Assembly (NCBI RefSeq): GCF_004345605.1
Contig: NZ_SLVY01000001.1
Location: forward strand, 62,001-126,000
Source of the DNA: Rhodococcus sp. SMB37
GTDB taxonomy: Bacteria > Actinomycetota > Actinomycetes > Mycobacteriales > Mycobacteriaceae
DNA length: 64,000 nucleotides
Direction of reading: 5' to 3'
Part shown: one piece after another, positions 41,818-50,620 of the stretch
Numbering within the stretch: the first letter of the stretch is position 1
Layout of the letters: every line of letters starts with the position of its first letter
Position numbers and translations under genes: made by a program
Notes under the pieces: model-generated
Databases searched by the model: none
The model's input: the letters and a program-made list of their open reading frames with translations, nothing else
What the model was told of the DNA's origin: nothing

Positions 41818-42363
41818 TCAGGCGGTGTAGCGCAGCAGGGAGACGCCGTTCCGGAAGCCTCGGGCCTCGATCAACTGGAGGCCGGTTGTCTCGTACCCGT
41901 CGGGGAACAGCCGTCTTCCCCGTCCCTGGACGGTGGGACAGACGAACAGTCGATACTCGTCGACCAGACCGGACTCGATCAGGCCGTAGGTCAACATGAT
42001 GCTGCCGGTGACGACGATGTCGCGGCCTTCCTGTTCTTTCAGGGCCTGAACCCGGGCGATCCAGTCGCCGGTGAGCACAGTGGAGTTCTGCCATTGGGGC
42101 TCGGCCGACGTCGACGAGACGACGTACTTCTCGATGCGGTTGAGTTCGTCGGTTATCCCGGTCTCGTCGTCGGTCTGCTCGGGCCAGAAGCTGCGAAAGT
42201 CTTCGAAGGTTCGCCGACCCAGCAGGATCGCGTCGGAGTCCTCGGACTGTGAACGGGTTGCTTTCAGCACTTCCGGGTCCTGGCCCATCGGGTCGAACCA
42301 GTCGCCGAGCATTTCGATGGCGCCGTCGATGGTGATGTTCTGGGTGATCGCAAGTGTCCTCAT
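41818..42363 (-). CDS. RibD C-terminal/DHFR-fold reductase family protein
   Basis: This 181-residue protein has the dihydrofolate-reductase-like fold of the RibD C-terminal family: RTLAITQNITIDGAIEM, AILLGRRTFEDFRSFWPE, DIVVTGSIMLTYGLIESG and DEYRLFVCPTVQGRGRRLFP. These proteins are probably NADPH-dependent reductases, but the substrate is not known. ATG at 42363. It lies alone between the pfkB-type and glycerate kinase genes on the same strand. Confidence 0.88.
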   Translation of the reverse strand: MRTLAITQNITIDGAIEMLGDWFDPMGQDPEVLKATRSQSEDSDAILLGRRTFEDFRSFWPEQTDDETGITDELNRIEKYVVSSTSAEPQWQNSTVLTGDWIARVQALKEQEGRDIVVTGSIMLTYGLIESGLVDEYRLFVCPTVQGRGRRLFPDGYETTGLQLIEARGFRNGVSLLRYTA

Positions 42364-42457
42364 GTCGAGTATCGACCCTTCGGGACTGCAGAATCATCGC
42401 TGCCGCAGGGCTGCGGATCGGGAATCCGTCGGATCCGGCATCGCTGCTCTGTGCGCG

Positions 42458-43705
42458 TCAGGCCGCAGTCACCTCGGCGACCTGCCGCTTGTTTTTCTTG
42501 CCTCGCCCCTTGTTCCGGCATGCGACGGCGGAGCCGAGCATGAGCAACCGCATCGACCGCGCGGCGGCGTCGACGAGCAGGTCGTGTCCGTTGGCGACGG
42601 CGTCTTCGAGTTTCATCGGGACGGGGATGATCGAGGCGATCGCGCCGATCCCGACGTCGTGCACGTCCGGGGCTCCGCGGCCGAGCGACCCGGCGATCGC
42701 GAGCACCGGCACCCCGACCTTCTGAGCTCGCCGCGCGATCTCGGCGGGCACCTTGCCGCGCGGTGTCTGGAAGTCGATGCTTCCCTCCGCGGTGATGATC
42801 AGGTCGGCGCGGGCAACGAGGGCGTCGAGATCGATGCCGCACAGTCCGCTGTCGAGCAGCACGTCGAAACGGGATGCGATACGGGCCCCGGCGAGCGCCG
42901 CGAGTCCCGCACCCAGCCCACCGGACGCCCCGGTCCCGGGGCCGGTCCTGATATCGAATCCGGTAGTAGTGCAGTATTGTTCGAGCACCTCCGCCCACCG
43001 GTCCAGCGCGGCGGAGAGTTCGTCGACCTGTGTGGGAGTCGCGCCCTTCTGCGGACCGAACACGCGGGCGACCCCCTGCGGCCCGCACAGCACGTTGTGG
43101 GTATTGCCGGCCAGGACGATCTCGGCGTCGGCGAGGGCCGGATGCAGGGCGTCGAGGTCGAGTCGATCAGCTCGCACGAGGTGGCGGCCGCCGTCGGGGA
43201 GATCATGTCCGTCGCGGTCGAGGATCCGAACGCCGAGCGCGCGCAGGGCGCCGGCGCCGCCGTCGCTGGTTCCGGAGTCACCGCATCCGACGACGATGCG
43301 GCGGATCCCGTCGTCGAGCACAGCAGCGATGAGTTCGCCGACACCGCGGGTGGTGGTCGCACCGGGGTCGCGGCGGTCGCCGGGCACGAGTCGCAGGCCG
43401 GCGGCCGAAGCCATCTCGACCACTGCAGTGCCCGTGGAGGCACCTCCGAGTCGTGCCCACTGCGCGACAAGGGGCTCGCCGACGGGGCCGGTGACCGTGG
43501 CCGGAACGAGAGTGCCGCCGGTGGCCTCCGCCAGGATCTTCGCGGTGCCCTCCCCGCCGTCCGGGATCGGGACGGTGTCGACGGCGACACCGGGCAGCGC
43601 TCTACGGACCCCGATGGCGATCGCCGATGCAACAGAGGGCGCGTCGAGACTCTCCTTGAATCCGCTGGGTGCAACAAGAATTCGGTGCGGAACCTTCAGT
43701 GCCAT
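42458..43705 (-). CDS. Glycerate kinase (GlxK/GarK type)
   Basis: This 415-residue kinase phosphorylates D-glycerate. N-terminal ILVAPSGFKESLDAPSVA, the DTVPIPDGGEGTAKIL block, VVGCGDSGTSDGGAGALRAL and LIITAEGSIDFQTPRGKVP are family signatures. The C-terminus adds a basic tail (NKGRGKKNKRQVAEVTAA). ATG at 43705 has AGGAG about seven bases upstream. It lies 53 bases after the SLC13-like permease on the same strand, so uptake and phosphorylation of glycerate or a related acid may be linked. Confidence 0.93.
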   Translation of the reverse strand: MALKVPHRILVAPSGFKESLDAPSVASAIAIGVRRALPGVAVDTVPIPDGGEGTAKILAEATGGTLVPATVTGPVGEPLVAQWARLGGASTGTAVVEMASAAGLRLVPGDRRDPGATTTRGVGELIAAVLDDGIRRIVVGCGDSGTSDGGAGALRALGVRILDRDGHDLPDGGRHLVRADRLDLDALHPALADAEIVLAGNTHNVLCGPQGVARVFGPQKGATPTQVDELSAALDRWAEVLEQYCTTTGFDIRTGPGTGASGGLGAGLAALAGARIASRFDVLLDSGLCGIDLDALVARADLIITAEGSIDFQTPRGKVPAEIARRAQKVGVPVLAIAGSLGRGAPDVHDVGIGAIASIIPVPMKLEDAVANGHDLLVDAAARSMRLLMLGSAVACRNKGRGKKNKRQVAEVTAA

Positions 43706-43758
43706 TACGCCACTCCTATCGATAAGGGAGAACAATTCCGTGGATGACCACGGGTGGA

Positions 43759-45264
43759 TCATGGGAACAGGGGCATGCCGAGCAGCGGCCACACGAACCA
43801 GGCGAACAGGAGCACCAGCACGGCGCTGAGCGGGCCGAGCACCGCGGACAACCACAGCAGGTCCCTGCTTGTGTAGGTGGGGACGTCCGGCACCGACGAG
43901 AACAGCGTCACCGGTTTCGCGGAACTGGGCAATGTATGACAGAAACCGGCTGCGGCGGTCGAAAGAAATGCTGCCGCAAGCGGATCGACGCCGACGGTGG
44001 GTGCGAGCGCCACGACAACGGGGATGAGCACCGCCGACCGTGCCGAACGCGACTGGATCACCAGGTGCGCGGCGGTCGACATCACGACGACGACCACGAC
44101 GAACAACGGTCCCGCGGCCTCACCGCGTGAGGTGAGCGGGCCGAACGCGGTGGTTGCCAGCCAGTCCGCGGCGCCGCTGGTGGTGAGCGCGGTGCCGATC
44201 GACAGGGTCGCGGCCATGAACAGCAACAGTGTCCACGGCACGGTCTTCAGCGCGGCTCCGAGCTTCACGGATCCGTAGCGCGGCGAGGTCGCAACGAGCG
44301 CACCGAGTAGCGCCACCACAGCGGGATGGATGCCGTGCAGCGGTTCAGTGCACCACAGCACGGTCACGACGGCGAGCAGCAACGTCGACCGGGACTCGAC
44401 GACGGTGAATGGACCTGTCACCGGGGTCGAGGATTGCGCGCCTACGTCCTCGGCCGTGATCGACAGGTGCCGACGACGGTCGTCGGCGTCGGTGAACATC
44501 CAGAGCACCAGTTCCGCTGCTGCGTGCGACGAGACGATCGCGAGTGGCAGTCCCAGCAACATCCACGTCGCGAAATCGAATCCGCTGCCGGTGGCGGTGG
44601 TGACGATCTGGCTGGTGATCAGGTGTGCGCCGGCACCGAGCAGAGATGCCACGGCCGACAGCAGGATCACTGTCGGGAACAGCAGCGCCAGTCCGCGCAC
44701 CAGCCGGGGACGGTCCGTCAGGACGGTGGCGATCGCGACGAAGACCGGCAGCACGAGCGCCGCGCGCCCCGATGTCGACGGCACCGCGAATGCGGTCACC
44801 ACGAGCGCCGCCGTCACCAAGTGGATGAGGGCACGTGGGGTGCGGGCGCCGGTGACGAGGAACGCGGCGCCGCGGGTGGCAAGGCCCGAGGAGGCGACGC
44901 CGGCGGCGATGACGAACGCCGACAGGAGCAGCCAGACGATGTCGTCGCCGAGCGTGGCGAACAGCGCGTCGGCGTCGGTGACTCCCACGACGGTGAGGGT
45001 CGCGGCGGCGCCGAGCGCCACATAGGTGTCGTCGATTCGGGTGAAGATCCACAACCACACCGCGTTCACGAACACGATCAGGGTGACCGCCGCGTCCGCG
45101 CTGAGAGCGACATCGGTGCGAGCGAGATGCACGATGCCGGCGCACGTCACGATGAGGACGAGGACGGCTGCGACACGGCCGGGTCCCGGTCGGTGTCGGA
45201 CGCGCGGAAGTGTCGACGCCGGGGACGTCGGGACGCGCGGCGGTGTGGTGGCGTAGGACGTCAT
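43759..45264 (-). CDS. SLC13/DASS-like permease with variant SxSxR motifs
   Basis: This 501-residue protein has about 11-12 membrane helices in two related halves, as in the divalent anion:Na+ symporter and ArsB/NhaD superfamily. The usual SNT motifs are replaced by PSTSGRAALVLP (about 152-163) and QSRSARSAVLIP (about 394-405), one in each half. The C-terminus LPSSAKPVTLFSSVPDVPTY resembles the SLC13 end. The substrate may be an organic acid, given the downstream glycerate kinase. ATG at 45264 overlaps the response-regulator stop (ATGA), so the regulator probably senses or controls this transport. Confidence 0.85.
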   Translation of the reverse strand: MTSYATTPPRVPTSPASTLPRVRHRPGPGRVAAVLVLIVTCAGIVHLARTDVALSADAAVTLIVFVNAVWLWIFTRIDDTYVALGAAATLTVVGVTDADALFATLGDDIVWLLLSAFVIAAGVASSGLATRGAAFLVTGARTPRALIHLVTAALVVTAFAVPSTSGRAALVLPVFVAIATVLTDRPRLVRGLALLFPTVILLSAVASLLGAGAHLITSQIVTTATGSGFDFATWMLLGLPLAIVSSHAAAELVLWMFTDADDRRRHLSITAEDVGAQSSTPVTGPFTVVESRSTLLLAVVTVLWCTEPLHGIHPAVVALLGALVATSPRYGSVKLGAALKTVPWTLLLFMAATLSIGTALTTSGAADWLATTAFGPLTSRGEAAGPLFVVVVVVMSTAAHLVIQSRSARSAVLIPVVVALAPTVGVDPLAAAFLSTAAAGFCHTLPSSAKPVTLFSSVPDVPTYTSRDLLWLSAVLGPLSAVLVLLFAWFVWPLLGMPLFP

Positions 45265-45920
45265 CGCAGCCGGTATCCCGCTCCGCGAATCGTCTCGACG
45301 CGGTCGCCCCCGATCTTGTTGCGCAGCGCCCGCACGTACACGTCGACGACGTTGGAGGCCGGGTCGAAGTCGTAGCCCCACACGTGCCCGAGGATCTGTT
45401 CGCGGGAGAGCACCTGCCCGCGATGCCGCAGGAACACCTCGAGGAGGGAGAATTCGCGGCTGGTGAGGTCGACGCTGGCGCCGCCGACCTCGACGCGGCG
45501 GGTACGCAGGTCCAGTGCAAGATCGCCGTCGCCGAGCACCGATGTCGGGTCGGTCGCACCGGCGTCGCCGATGCGCAGCCTGATCCGGGCGAGGAGTTCA
45601 GCGAACTGGAACGGCTTGCTCACGTAGTCGTTGGCGCCGCCTTCGAGTCCGGCGACGGTATCGGTGACGCTGTCGCGGGCAGTGAGCACGATGACGGGAG
45701 TCCGGACCCCTTCGCCCCGGAGCCGGTCGAGCACGGTGAACCCGTCCATCTTGGGCAACCCTATGTCGAGGATGACGAGGTCGAACGCGTCACTGCGGGC
45801 CAGCAGCAGCGCCGTGTCACCGTCGCCCGCATGGGTGATGGTGTAGCCGGCGGCGCGCAGTCCCTTCTCCAGGAAGGCAACGATGCGCGTGTCGTCTTCG
45901 GCGATCAGGATGCGGCTCAC
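45261..45920 (-). CDS. OmpR-family two-component response regulator
   Basis: This 219-residue regulator has a receiver domain with acidic pocket EDD near residue 8, phospho-acceptor Asp52 in VILDIGLPKMDG and SKPF lysine near 102. The C-terminal winged helix (about 125-219) has LTSREFSLLEVFLRHRG and VVDVYVRALRNKIGGDRVET. GTG at 45920 overlaps the sensor kinase stop (GTGA). Direct repeats with 11-base period upstream of the operon are a likely binding site. Confidence 0.95.
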   Translation of the reverse strand: MSRILIAEDDTRIVAFLEKGLRAAGYTITHAGDGDTALLLARSDAFDLVILDIGLPKMDGFTVLDRLRGEGVRTPVIVLTARDSVTDTVAGLEGGANDYVSKPFQFAELLARIRLRIGDAGATDPTSVLGDGDLALDLRTRRVEVGGASVDLTSREFSLLEVFLRHRGQVLSREQILGHVWGYDFDPASNVVDVYVRALRNKIGGDRVETIRGAGYRLR

Positions 45921-47497
45921 GATGTGGCGGCCTTTCGGGGGTCGGGTACGGATTCGGCGTTGTGGGGTTCCGGATCGGCCTGTTCGCGGTGGTCGGTGGC
46001 GCGGAGCCGGACATCGGGGTCGTGCACGGGTAGATCGATACCGAAGGTGGCGCCCTCTCCCGGGGTGCTGTCGACCCACACCGAACCGTGGTGGGCGTCC
46101 GTGATGGCACGCACGATCGCCAATCCGAGTCCCGCACCGCCGCGTTCGGGTGCGGGTCCACCCACGTCGGCGGGCGTGGGGTTGCCACGCCGGAAGCGCT
46201 CGAATATGCGACTCGCGTCCTCCGGTGCCACACCGGGGCCGGTGTCTCGTACCCACACACGGAACAGACGTCGGTCGTCGTCGACGACGAAGGCGGATCC
46301 GAGTTGGATCACGTCGCCGTCGCGAGTATGGGAGACCGCGTTGGTGGCGAGTTGCAACGCAGCCTGGGTGACACGCTGGCTGTCGATGCCGGCGACCCCC
46401 TCCGCCACTTCCATGAGCTGCCAGTCGCGGGAGCCGAGCATCTGGGCCTTGGCTTCGATGTCGAGTGTCAGATCGGTGACGTCCACCTCGCGGCATGTCA
46501 CGAAGTCGGGGCGTTCGGCCTTGGCAAGCACCAGCAGGTCACTGACGATGCGGGCCATGCGATCGAGTTCGTCCTCGACGAGGCGAAGAGTCGCGGCGCG
46601 GCTGGTGGCATCAGCGCTCCGGTCGAGTTCCATCACCTCGAGGTGCCCGCGGATCACGGTGATCGGGGTGCGCAGCTCGTGTCCGGCATCGTCGACGAAC
46701 CGTTGCTGGGTGTCGTGGGCTTGTTCGAGTCGATCGAGCATCGAGTTGAAGGTCTCGGCGAGCGCGGCGATGTCGTCGCGCCCGTGGACAGGTACCCGGC
46801 TGGTGAGGTCCTTCTCCCCGATCGCCGCGGCGACCTCGCGCACCTGCCGGATCGGCGCGAGAATCTGGCCGGCGACGAGCCAGCCGATGACTGCGGTGAG
46901 TCCGAGCCCACCGACCGCGACGAGCGCGATGGTGCGGATGGTCTCGCCGACCTGCGCTCGTTGTTCGGCGGTGAACACCGCGACGATCAGCGCGCCGTCG
47001 TTGTTGCCCGAGGTGACGTCGGAGCGAGCCCACCGGACCCGGCCATCCTCGACGTCGATGACGCCCGAGTTGGTGGGTGTGCCGAGCATCCGGTCGAAGA
47101 GGTGTCCGTCCTCGGTCAGTCCCGGAGGCAGGTCGGGTCGATCGAGTGCGATACGCCGGTCGAACAACAGGTCACCACCGACGACCCCGACGATCACCTC
47201 ACCTTCCGAGGTGTGCTGCCGGTTCAGGTACACCTCGAGCATCCGGTCCACGGAAGTGAACGGTGCAGCGGTGGTCGGGTCGACACCCACGGCGGCGAAC
47301 GCGCGGAACTCGTCGATCTCTTGCGTGATGTCGGCGTTCGCGTCGTGGTCGACATCGTTGAGCAGCAGCGCACGGGTGGTCACGACGACTGACACCAGTG
47401 CGACGGCGGTGGTGAGAAGAATCCACGTGAGGATGCGCCAGCGAGCCGGGAGGGCGGATCCTCGCGGTTGTCTCTCCCCGTCACTCGTCATCGTCAT
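45917..47497 (-). CDS. Sensor histidine kinase (two-component)
   Basis: This membrane kinase of 526 residues has TM1 at about 21-46, an extracytoplasmic sensor domain of about 140 residues, TM2 at about 188-208 and a HAMP linker. The H-box DDAGHELRTPITVIRGHLE follows with His273, then the N-box QLATNAVSHT and G-boxes RDTGPGVAPE and GGAGLGLAIVRAI. The C-terminal 45 residues are a charged tail. ATG at 47497 (or 47491) lies inside the last codons of the upstream Asp/Trp-rich gene, giving a 17-base overlap. The signal may be the transported acid or the state of the partner acidic protein. Confidence 0.93.
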   Translation of the reverse strand: MTMTSDGERQPRGSALPARWRILTWILLTTAVALVSVVVTTRALLLNDVDHDANADITQEIDEFRAFAAVGVDPTTAAPFTSVDRMLEVYLNRQHTSEGEVIVGVVGGDLLFDRRIALDRPDLPPGLTEDGHLFDRMLGTPTNSGVIDVEDGRVRWARSDVTSGNNDGALIVAVFTAEQRAQVGETIRTIALVAVGGLGLTAVIGWLVAGQILAPIRQVREVAAAIGEKDLTSRVPVHGRDDIAALAETFNSMLDRLEQAHDTQQRFVDDAGHELRTPITVIRGHLEVMELDRSADATSRAATLRLVEDELDRMARIVSDLLVLAKAERPDFVTCREVDVTDLTLDIEAKAQMLGSRDWQLMEVAEGVAGIDSQRVTQAALQLATNAVSHTRDGDVIQLGSAFVVDDDRRLFRVWVRDTGPGVAPEDASRIFERFRRGNPTPADVGGPAPERGGAGLGLAIVRAITDAHHGSVWVDSTPGEGATFGIDLPVHDPDVRLRATDHREQADPEPHNAESVPDPRKAATS

Positions 47498-47942
47498 CCC
47501 AGTCGTCGCCATCGTCCCAGTCGTCATCCCAGTCGTCGTCATCGTCCCAGTCGTCATCCCACTGCGTCGCAGGAGCGGGAAGCGGCTGACGTTGCACATC
47601 GGAGATCTGCGGAGATGCGGGGGGCGCCGTGTTCGCTGCCGGTGGCGTGGCGGGCGCCACGGTGGGCTCCTCGACGCTGCCGGGACCGGGTGACGGCGAG
47701 TGCGCACCGGGAACGTCGTCGGCATCGCCTGCGCCATCACTTCTGCCTGCGCGATCACCGCTGCCGGTGTCGTCCCTGGCGGCGGCATCGCCGGGGGCTC
47801 GGGGGTCGACAGACACCGTGATCGATGCGTTACCCACGTCCGGGGACCCGGCGTGGCCGCCGAGCAACTGGCCCGCCCATGCGAGGCCGGCAGGGATCAC
47901 CAACAGGGCTACCAGCGCAGATATCCGCTTCACGACTGCCAT
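47481..47942 (-). CDS. Membrane-anchored or secreted protein with Asp/Trp-rich tail
   Basis: This 153-residue protein has a basic N-terminus and one hydrophobic helix (about 8-28, ALVALLVIPAGLAWAGQLLG) that could be a signal anchor or signal peptide. A long Ser/Pro/Ala/Asp-rich linker follows, and then 26 C-terminal residues made almost only of Asp with five regularly spaced Trp. It resembles no enzyme. The tail could bind cations or a basic partner outside the cell. It is the first gene of the kinase-regulator-permease operon; ATG is at 47942, with direct repeats 20-50 bases upstream. Confidence 0.75.
   Translation of the reverse strand: MAVVKRISALVALLVIPAGLAWAGQLLGGHAGSPDVGNASITVSVDPRAPGDAAARDDTGSGDRAGRSDGAGDADDVPGAHSPSPGPGSVEEPTVAPATPPAANTAPPASPQISDVQRQPLPAPATQWDDDWDDDDDWDDDWDDGDDWDDDDE
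47485..47564. repeat. Tandem short repeats encoding the Asp/Trp tail
   Basis: Imperfect units built from CATCGTCCCAGTCGT and CATCCCAGTCGTC repeat head to tail across about 80 bases. They encode the Asp/Trp tail of one gene and, in another frame, the start region of the sensor kinase. Such repeats can vary in number between strains. Confidence 0.75.
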
Positions 47943-47960
47943 GGCAACAATGCTCTATCG

Positions 47961-47993
47961 CTGTGGTGAACAGTTCGTGAAACGAAAATGAGA
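47961..47993 (-). promoter_or_regulatory. Three 11-base direct repeats, probable response-regulator site
   Basis: On the minus strand three consecutive 11-base units begin TCTCAT, TTTCAC and GTTCAC (from 47993, 47982 and 47971). The period and the GTTCAC core resemble PhoP/OmpR-family boxes. The site lies 19-51 bases before the ATG of the Asp/Trp-tail gene and is well placed for autoregulation of the operon. Confidence 0.55.
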
Positions 47994-48075
47994 GAGTCTT
48001 CATCTTCGACGCTCGTGATTGCGCCCGACCGTGCCACGAGGCCCAGCGGTCACCTCGCGGCACGGTCGGGGCCGG

Positions 48076-49512
48076 TTACTCCCCCGGCTTACGCAGTGCC
48101 GCCATGAACATCGCATCGGTGCCGTGCCGATGCGGCCACAGCTGCACGCCCGGTCCGGCGCCGAGTTGCGGCACTCCCGGGACGAGTTCGCGGGTGTCGA
48201 GTTCTTCGACACCGTGGCGACGCACCGCGTCGGCAACGATCGCCACTGTTTCGGAGACGTGCGGCGAGCACGTCGAATACAGCACGACACCGCCGGGCCG
48301 CAGCAGTTCGATCGCGGACGCGAGAAGCTGCTTCTGCAGGCGCACCAGGTCTGCGACATCGCTGGGTTGGCGGCGCCACCGCGCCTCGGGCCGGCGGCGC
48401 AGCGCACCGAGTCCGGTGCAGGGCGCGTCGACGAGGATGCGGTCGTAGCCGGGTTCGAGACCGGGTTCGCGTCCGTCGGCGACGTGCACCGTGACCGGCA
48501 GACCACGAGTGGTCTTGCGGACCAGGTCGGCGCGGTGTTCGACCGGTTCGACGGCGTCGACGGTGAATCCGTCGAGGTCGGCGAGCGCACCGAGCAACGC
48601 GGCCTTGCCACCCGGTCCGGCGCACAGGTCGAGCCAGCGTCCACCGTCGTCGCCGGTGAGCGGCGCAAGGGTCAACGCCCGGCCGACGAGCTGACTTCCT
48701 TCGTCCTGCACGGCGGCCATGCCTTCGCGGACGGGTTCGAGCCGGCCGGGGTCGCCGTGGTCGAGATGCACCGCATATGGAGACCACTTGCCCTGTTCCC
48801 CGCCGGTGACGAGAGCGAGTTCCTCGGCGGTGATGATGCCGGGGCGGGCCACGAGATGCACGATCGGGCGGGCATCATCGGCGGCGAGCACCTCGGCGAG
48901 TTCCCCGGCGTCCGGGCCGAGGGCGTGGGCGAAGGCCTGCGCGATCCAGACCGGATGCGCGTAGCGGAACGCGAGATGCCCGACGGGGTCACGATCCGCG
49001 TCCGGGGCGAGCCGTTCGATCCACTGGTCCTCGGTCTGTTCCCCCACGCGCCGTAAGACCGCGTTGACGAATCCTGCTCGGCCCTGGCCGAATTCGGTGC
49101 GGACCAGATCCACGCTGGTTGCGACGGCGGCGTGATGCGCGACGCGGGTGCGTAGCAACTGATAGGTGCCCAGGCGCAGCACGTCGAGCAGCGCACCGTC
49201 GATCTCGTCCACGGGGCGTTGTGCGGCGGACTCGATGACCGCGTCGAGCATGCCCTGGGCGCGGGAGGCACCGTAGGTGAGTTCGGTAGCGAGCGCTGCG
49301 TCGCGGGAATCGAGTTTCCGTTCACGCAACAGCGCGGGAAGTACGAGATTGGCGTAGGCGTCGCGGTCCCGGACCGCGCGCAGCACGTCGCGAGCTGCGG
49401 TGCGCGCCGGATCCACCGCAGACTGCGACGGGCGCCTGGCCTGGCGCGGTTTCGGGTTGCGATCGCCGGTTCCCTTTCCGGAACGGCGTGCGGGCCTGCG
49501 GGATTCGGTCAC
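48076..49512 (-). CDS. rsmB: 16S rRNA (cytosine-C5) methyltransferase RsmB/Fmu family
   Basis: This 478-residue enzyme has an N-terminal NusB-like RNA-binding domain (about 35-165) and a SAM-dependent methyltransferase domain. SAM motif [20 protein letters not shown] and the two catalytic-cysteine motifs VDAPCTGLG and [10 protein letters not shown] are present. It is expected to methylate C967 of 16S rRNA. GTG at 49512 overlaps the fmt stop (GTGA). Confidence 0.95.
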   Translation of the reverse strand: MTESRRPARRSGKGTGDRNPKPRQARRPSQSAVDPARTAARDVLRAVRDRDAYANLVLPALLRERKLDSRDAALATELTYGASRAQGMLDAVIESAAQRPVDEIDGALLDVLRLGTYQLLRTRVAHHAAVATSVDLVRTEFGQGRAGFVNAVLRRVGEQTEDQWIERLAPDADRDPVGHLAFRYAHPVWIAQAFAHALGPDAGELAEVLAADDARPIVHLVARPGIITAEELALVTGGEQGKWSPYAVHLDHGDPGRLEPVREGMAAVQDEGSQLVGRALTLAPLTGDDGGRWLDLCAGPGGKAALLGALADLDGFTVDAVEPVEHRADLVRKTTRGLPVTVHVADGREPGLEPGYDRILVDAPCTGLGALRRRPEARWRRQPSDVADLVRLQKQLLASAIELLRPGGVVLYSTCSPHVSETVAIVADAVRRHGVEELDTRELVPGVPQLGAGPGVQLWPHRHGTDAMFMAALRKPGE

Positions 49513-50432
49513 TGTGCACGCACCTTGTCGTCGAGGCGGGCGCCGCGCGCCCAGTCGGCAGCGGCCATCGCCTTCTTGCCGGGCGGCTGAACGGTGCCGA
49601 GCCGGACCGCAGTGGTCGCCGTCCCGATGAACAGACCGTCCTTGCGCGCCAGAATCTCACCCGGTTCCAGCGTTTCGTCCGTCGCCGTGACGGGCCCGAG
49701 CTTCACGCGCAGGTCACCGATCATCGTCCACGCGCCGGGCGCCGGGGTGACCGCACGGATGTGCCGGTCGACGACGTGCGCGGGATGCGTCCACGTGACC
49801 CGGGCCGCATCGACTGTGATCTTCGGAGCCGGCGACACTCCATCGGCGGACTGGGGTGCGGGGTCGAGGATGCCGTCGGCGATGCCGTCGAGGGTCGATT
49901 CGAGAAGGACTGCTCCGGCGTCGGCGAGGCGGTCGAGGAGGTCACCGGCGGTATCGGTGGGGCGGATGGTCTCGGTGACCACGCCGTAGACGGGACCGGT
50001 GTCGAGGCCGGCCTCGAGCCGGAAGGTACTCGCGCCCGTGATCTGGTCTCCCGCCGCGAGTGCGGCCTGTACGGGCGCAGCGCCGCGCCATGCCGGCAGC
50101 AGCGAGAAATGCAGGTTCACCCAGCCGTGGACGGGAATGTCGAGCACGGGCTGCGGGATCAGCGCCCCATATGCGACGACCGGGCAGCAGTCCGGTGCCA
50201 GCTCGGTCAGCCGCGCGATGAAGTCCGGGTCGCGCGGGGAACGCGGGGTGAGCACCTCGATGCCGTGTTCGTCGGCGAGTTGCCCGACTGCCGAACGCAC
50301 GGTCTTGCGGCCGCGGCCTGCGGTGGTGTCGGGGCGGGTCACCACCGCGACGACGTCGTGACGGTCGGACTCGATCAGGCGGCGCAGTGACGGAACAGCG
50401 GGTTCGGGTGTGCCCGCGAACACAACACGCAT
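49509..50432 (-). CDS. fmt: Methionyl-tRNA formyltransferase
   Basis: This 307-residue enzyme formylates initiator Met-tRNA with 10-formyl-THF. The N-terminal Rossmann domain shows [17 protein letters not shown] and the catalytic block [20 protein letters not shown] with the active histidine. The smaller C-terminal OB-fold domain follows near 205. ATG at 50432. A promoter with -10 TAGACT and upstream 17-base direct repeats lies about 100 bases before the gene. Confidence 0.96.
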   Translation of the reverse strand: MRVVFAGTPEPAVPSLRRLIESDRHDVVAVVTRPDTTAGRGRKTVRSAVGQLADEHGIEVLTPRSPRDPDFIARLTELAPDCCPVVAYGALIPQPVLDIPVHGWVNLHFSLLPAWRGAAPVQAALAAGDQITGASTFRLEAGLDTGPVYGVVTETIRPTDTAGDLLDRLADAGAVLLESTLDGIADGILDPAPQSADGVSPAPKITVDAARVTWTHPAHVVDRHIRAVTPAPGAWTMIGDLRVKLGPVTATDETLEPGEILARKDGLFIGTATTAVRLGTVQPPGKKAMAAADWARGARLDDKVRAQ

Positions 50433-50534
50433 GTCAGCGCACCACCGGCACGACGCGATGTGGTGTGGTGTGGATGGTTCCGGCCGGACGTGTCACGAAA
50501 GCTGCTCCCGAATCTCGACGACGATGATTCCCAC

Positions 50535-50589
50535 AGTCTAGGGAGTCGACCAGCGCGGGGAGTCCACCAGCATGGGGAGTCGACGGGTG
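50535..50589 (-). promoter_or_regulatory. Candidate fmt promoter with three 17-base direct repeats
   Basis: A -10-like TAGACT (minus strand, 50540-50535) abuts three copies of GGGAGTCGAC-type repeats (plus strand, starting 50541, 50558 and 50575) with an exact 17-base period. The second copy covers the expected -35. The arrangement suggests an activator or repressor array. Confidence 0.45.
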
Positions 50590-50620
50590 ACAGATCGGAT
50601 GCAGTGGAATATCGGCGGGC

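Noticed and set aside
47485-47564. CRISPR-like array
   Set aside because: The units are short, adjacent without spacers, and encode an Asp/Trp protein tail, so this is a coding tandem repeat.
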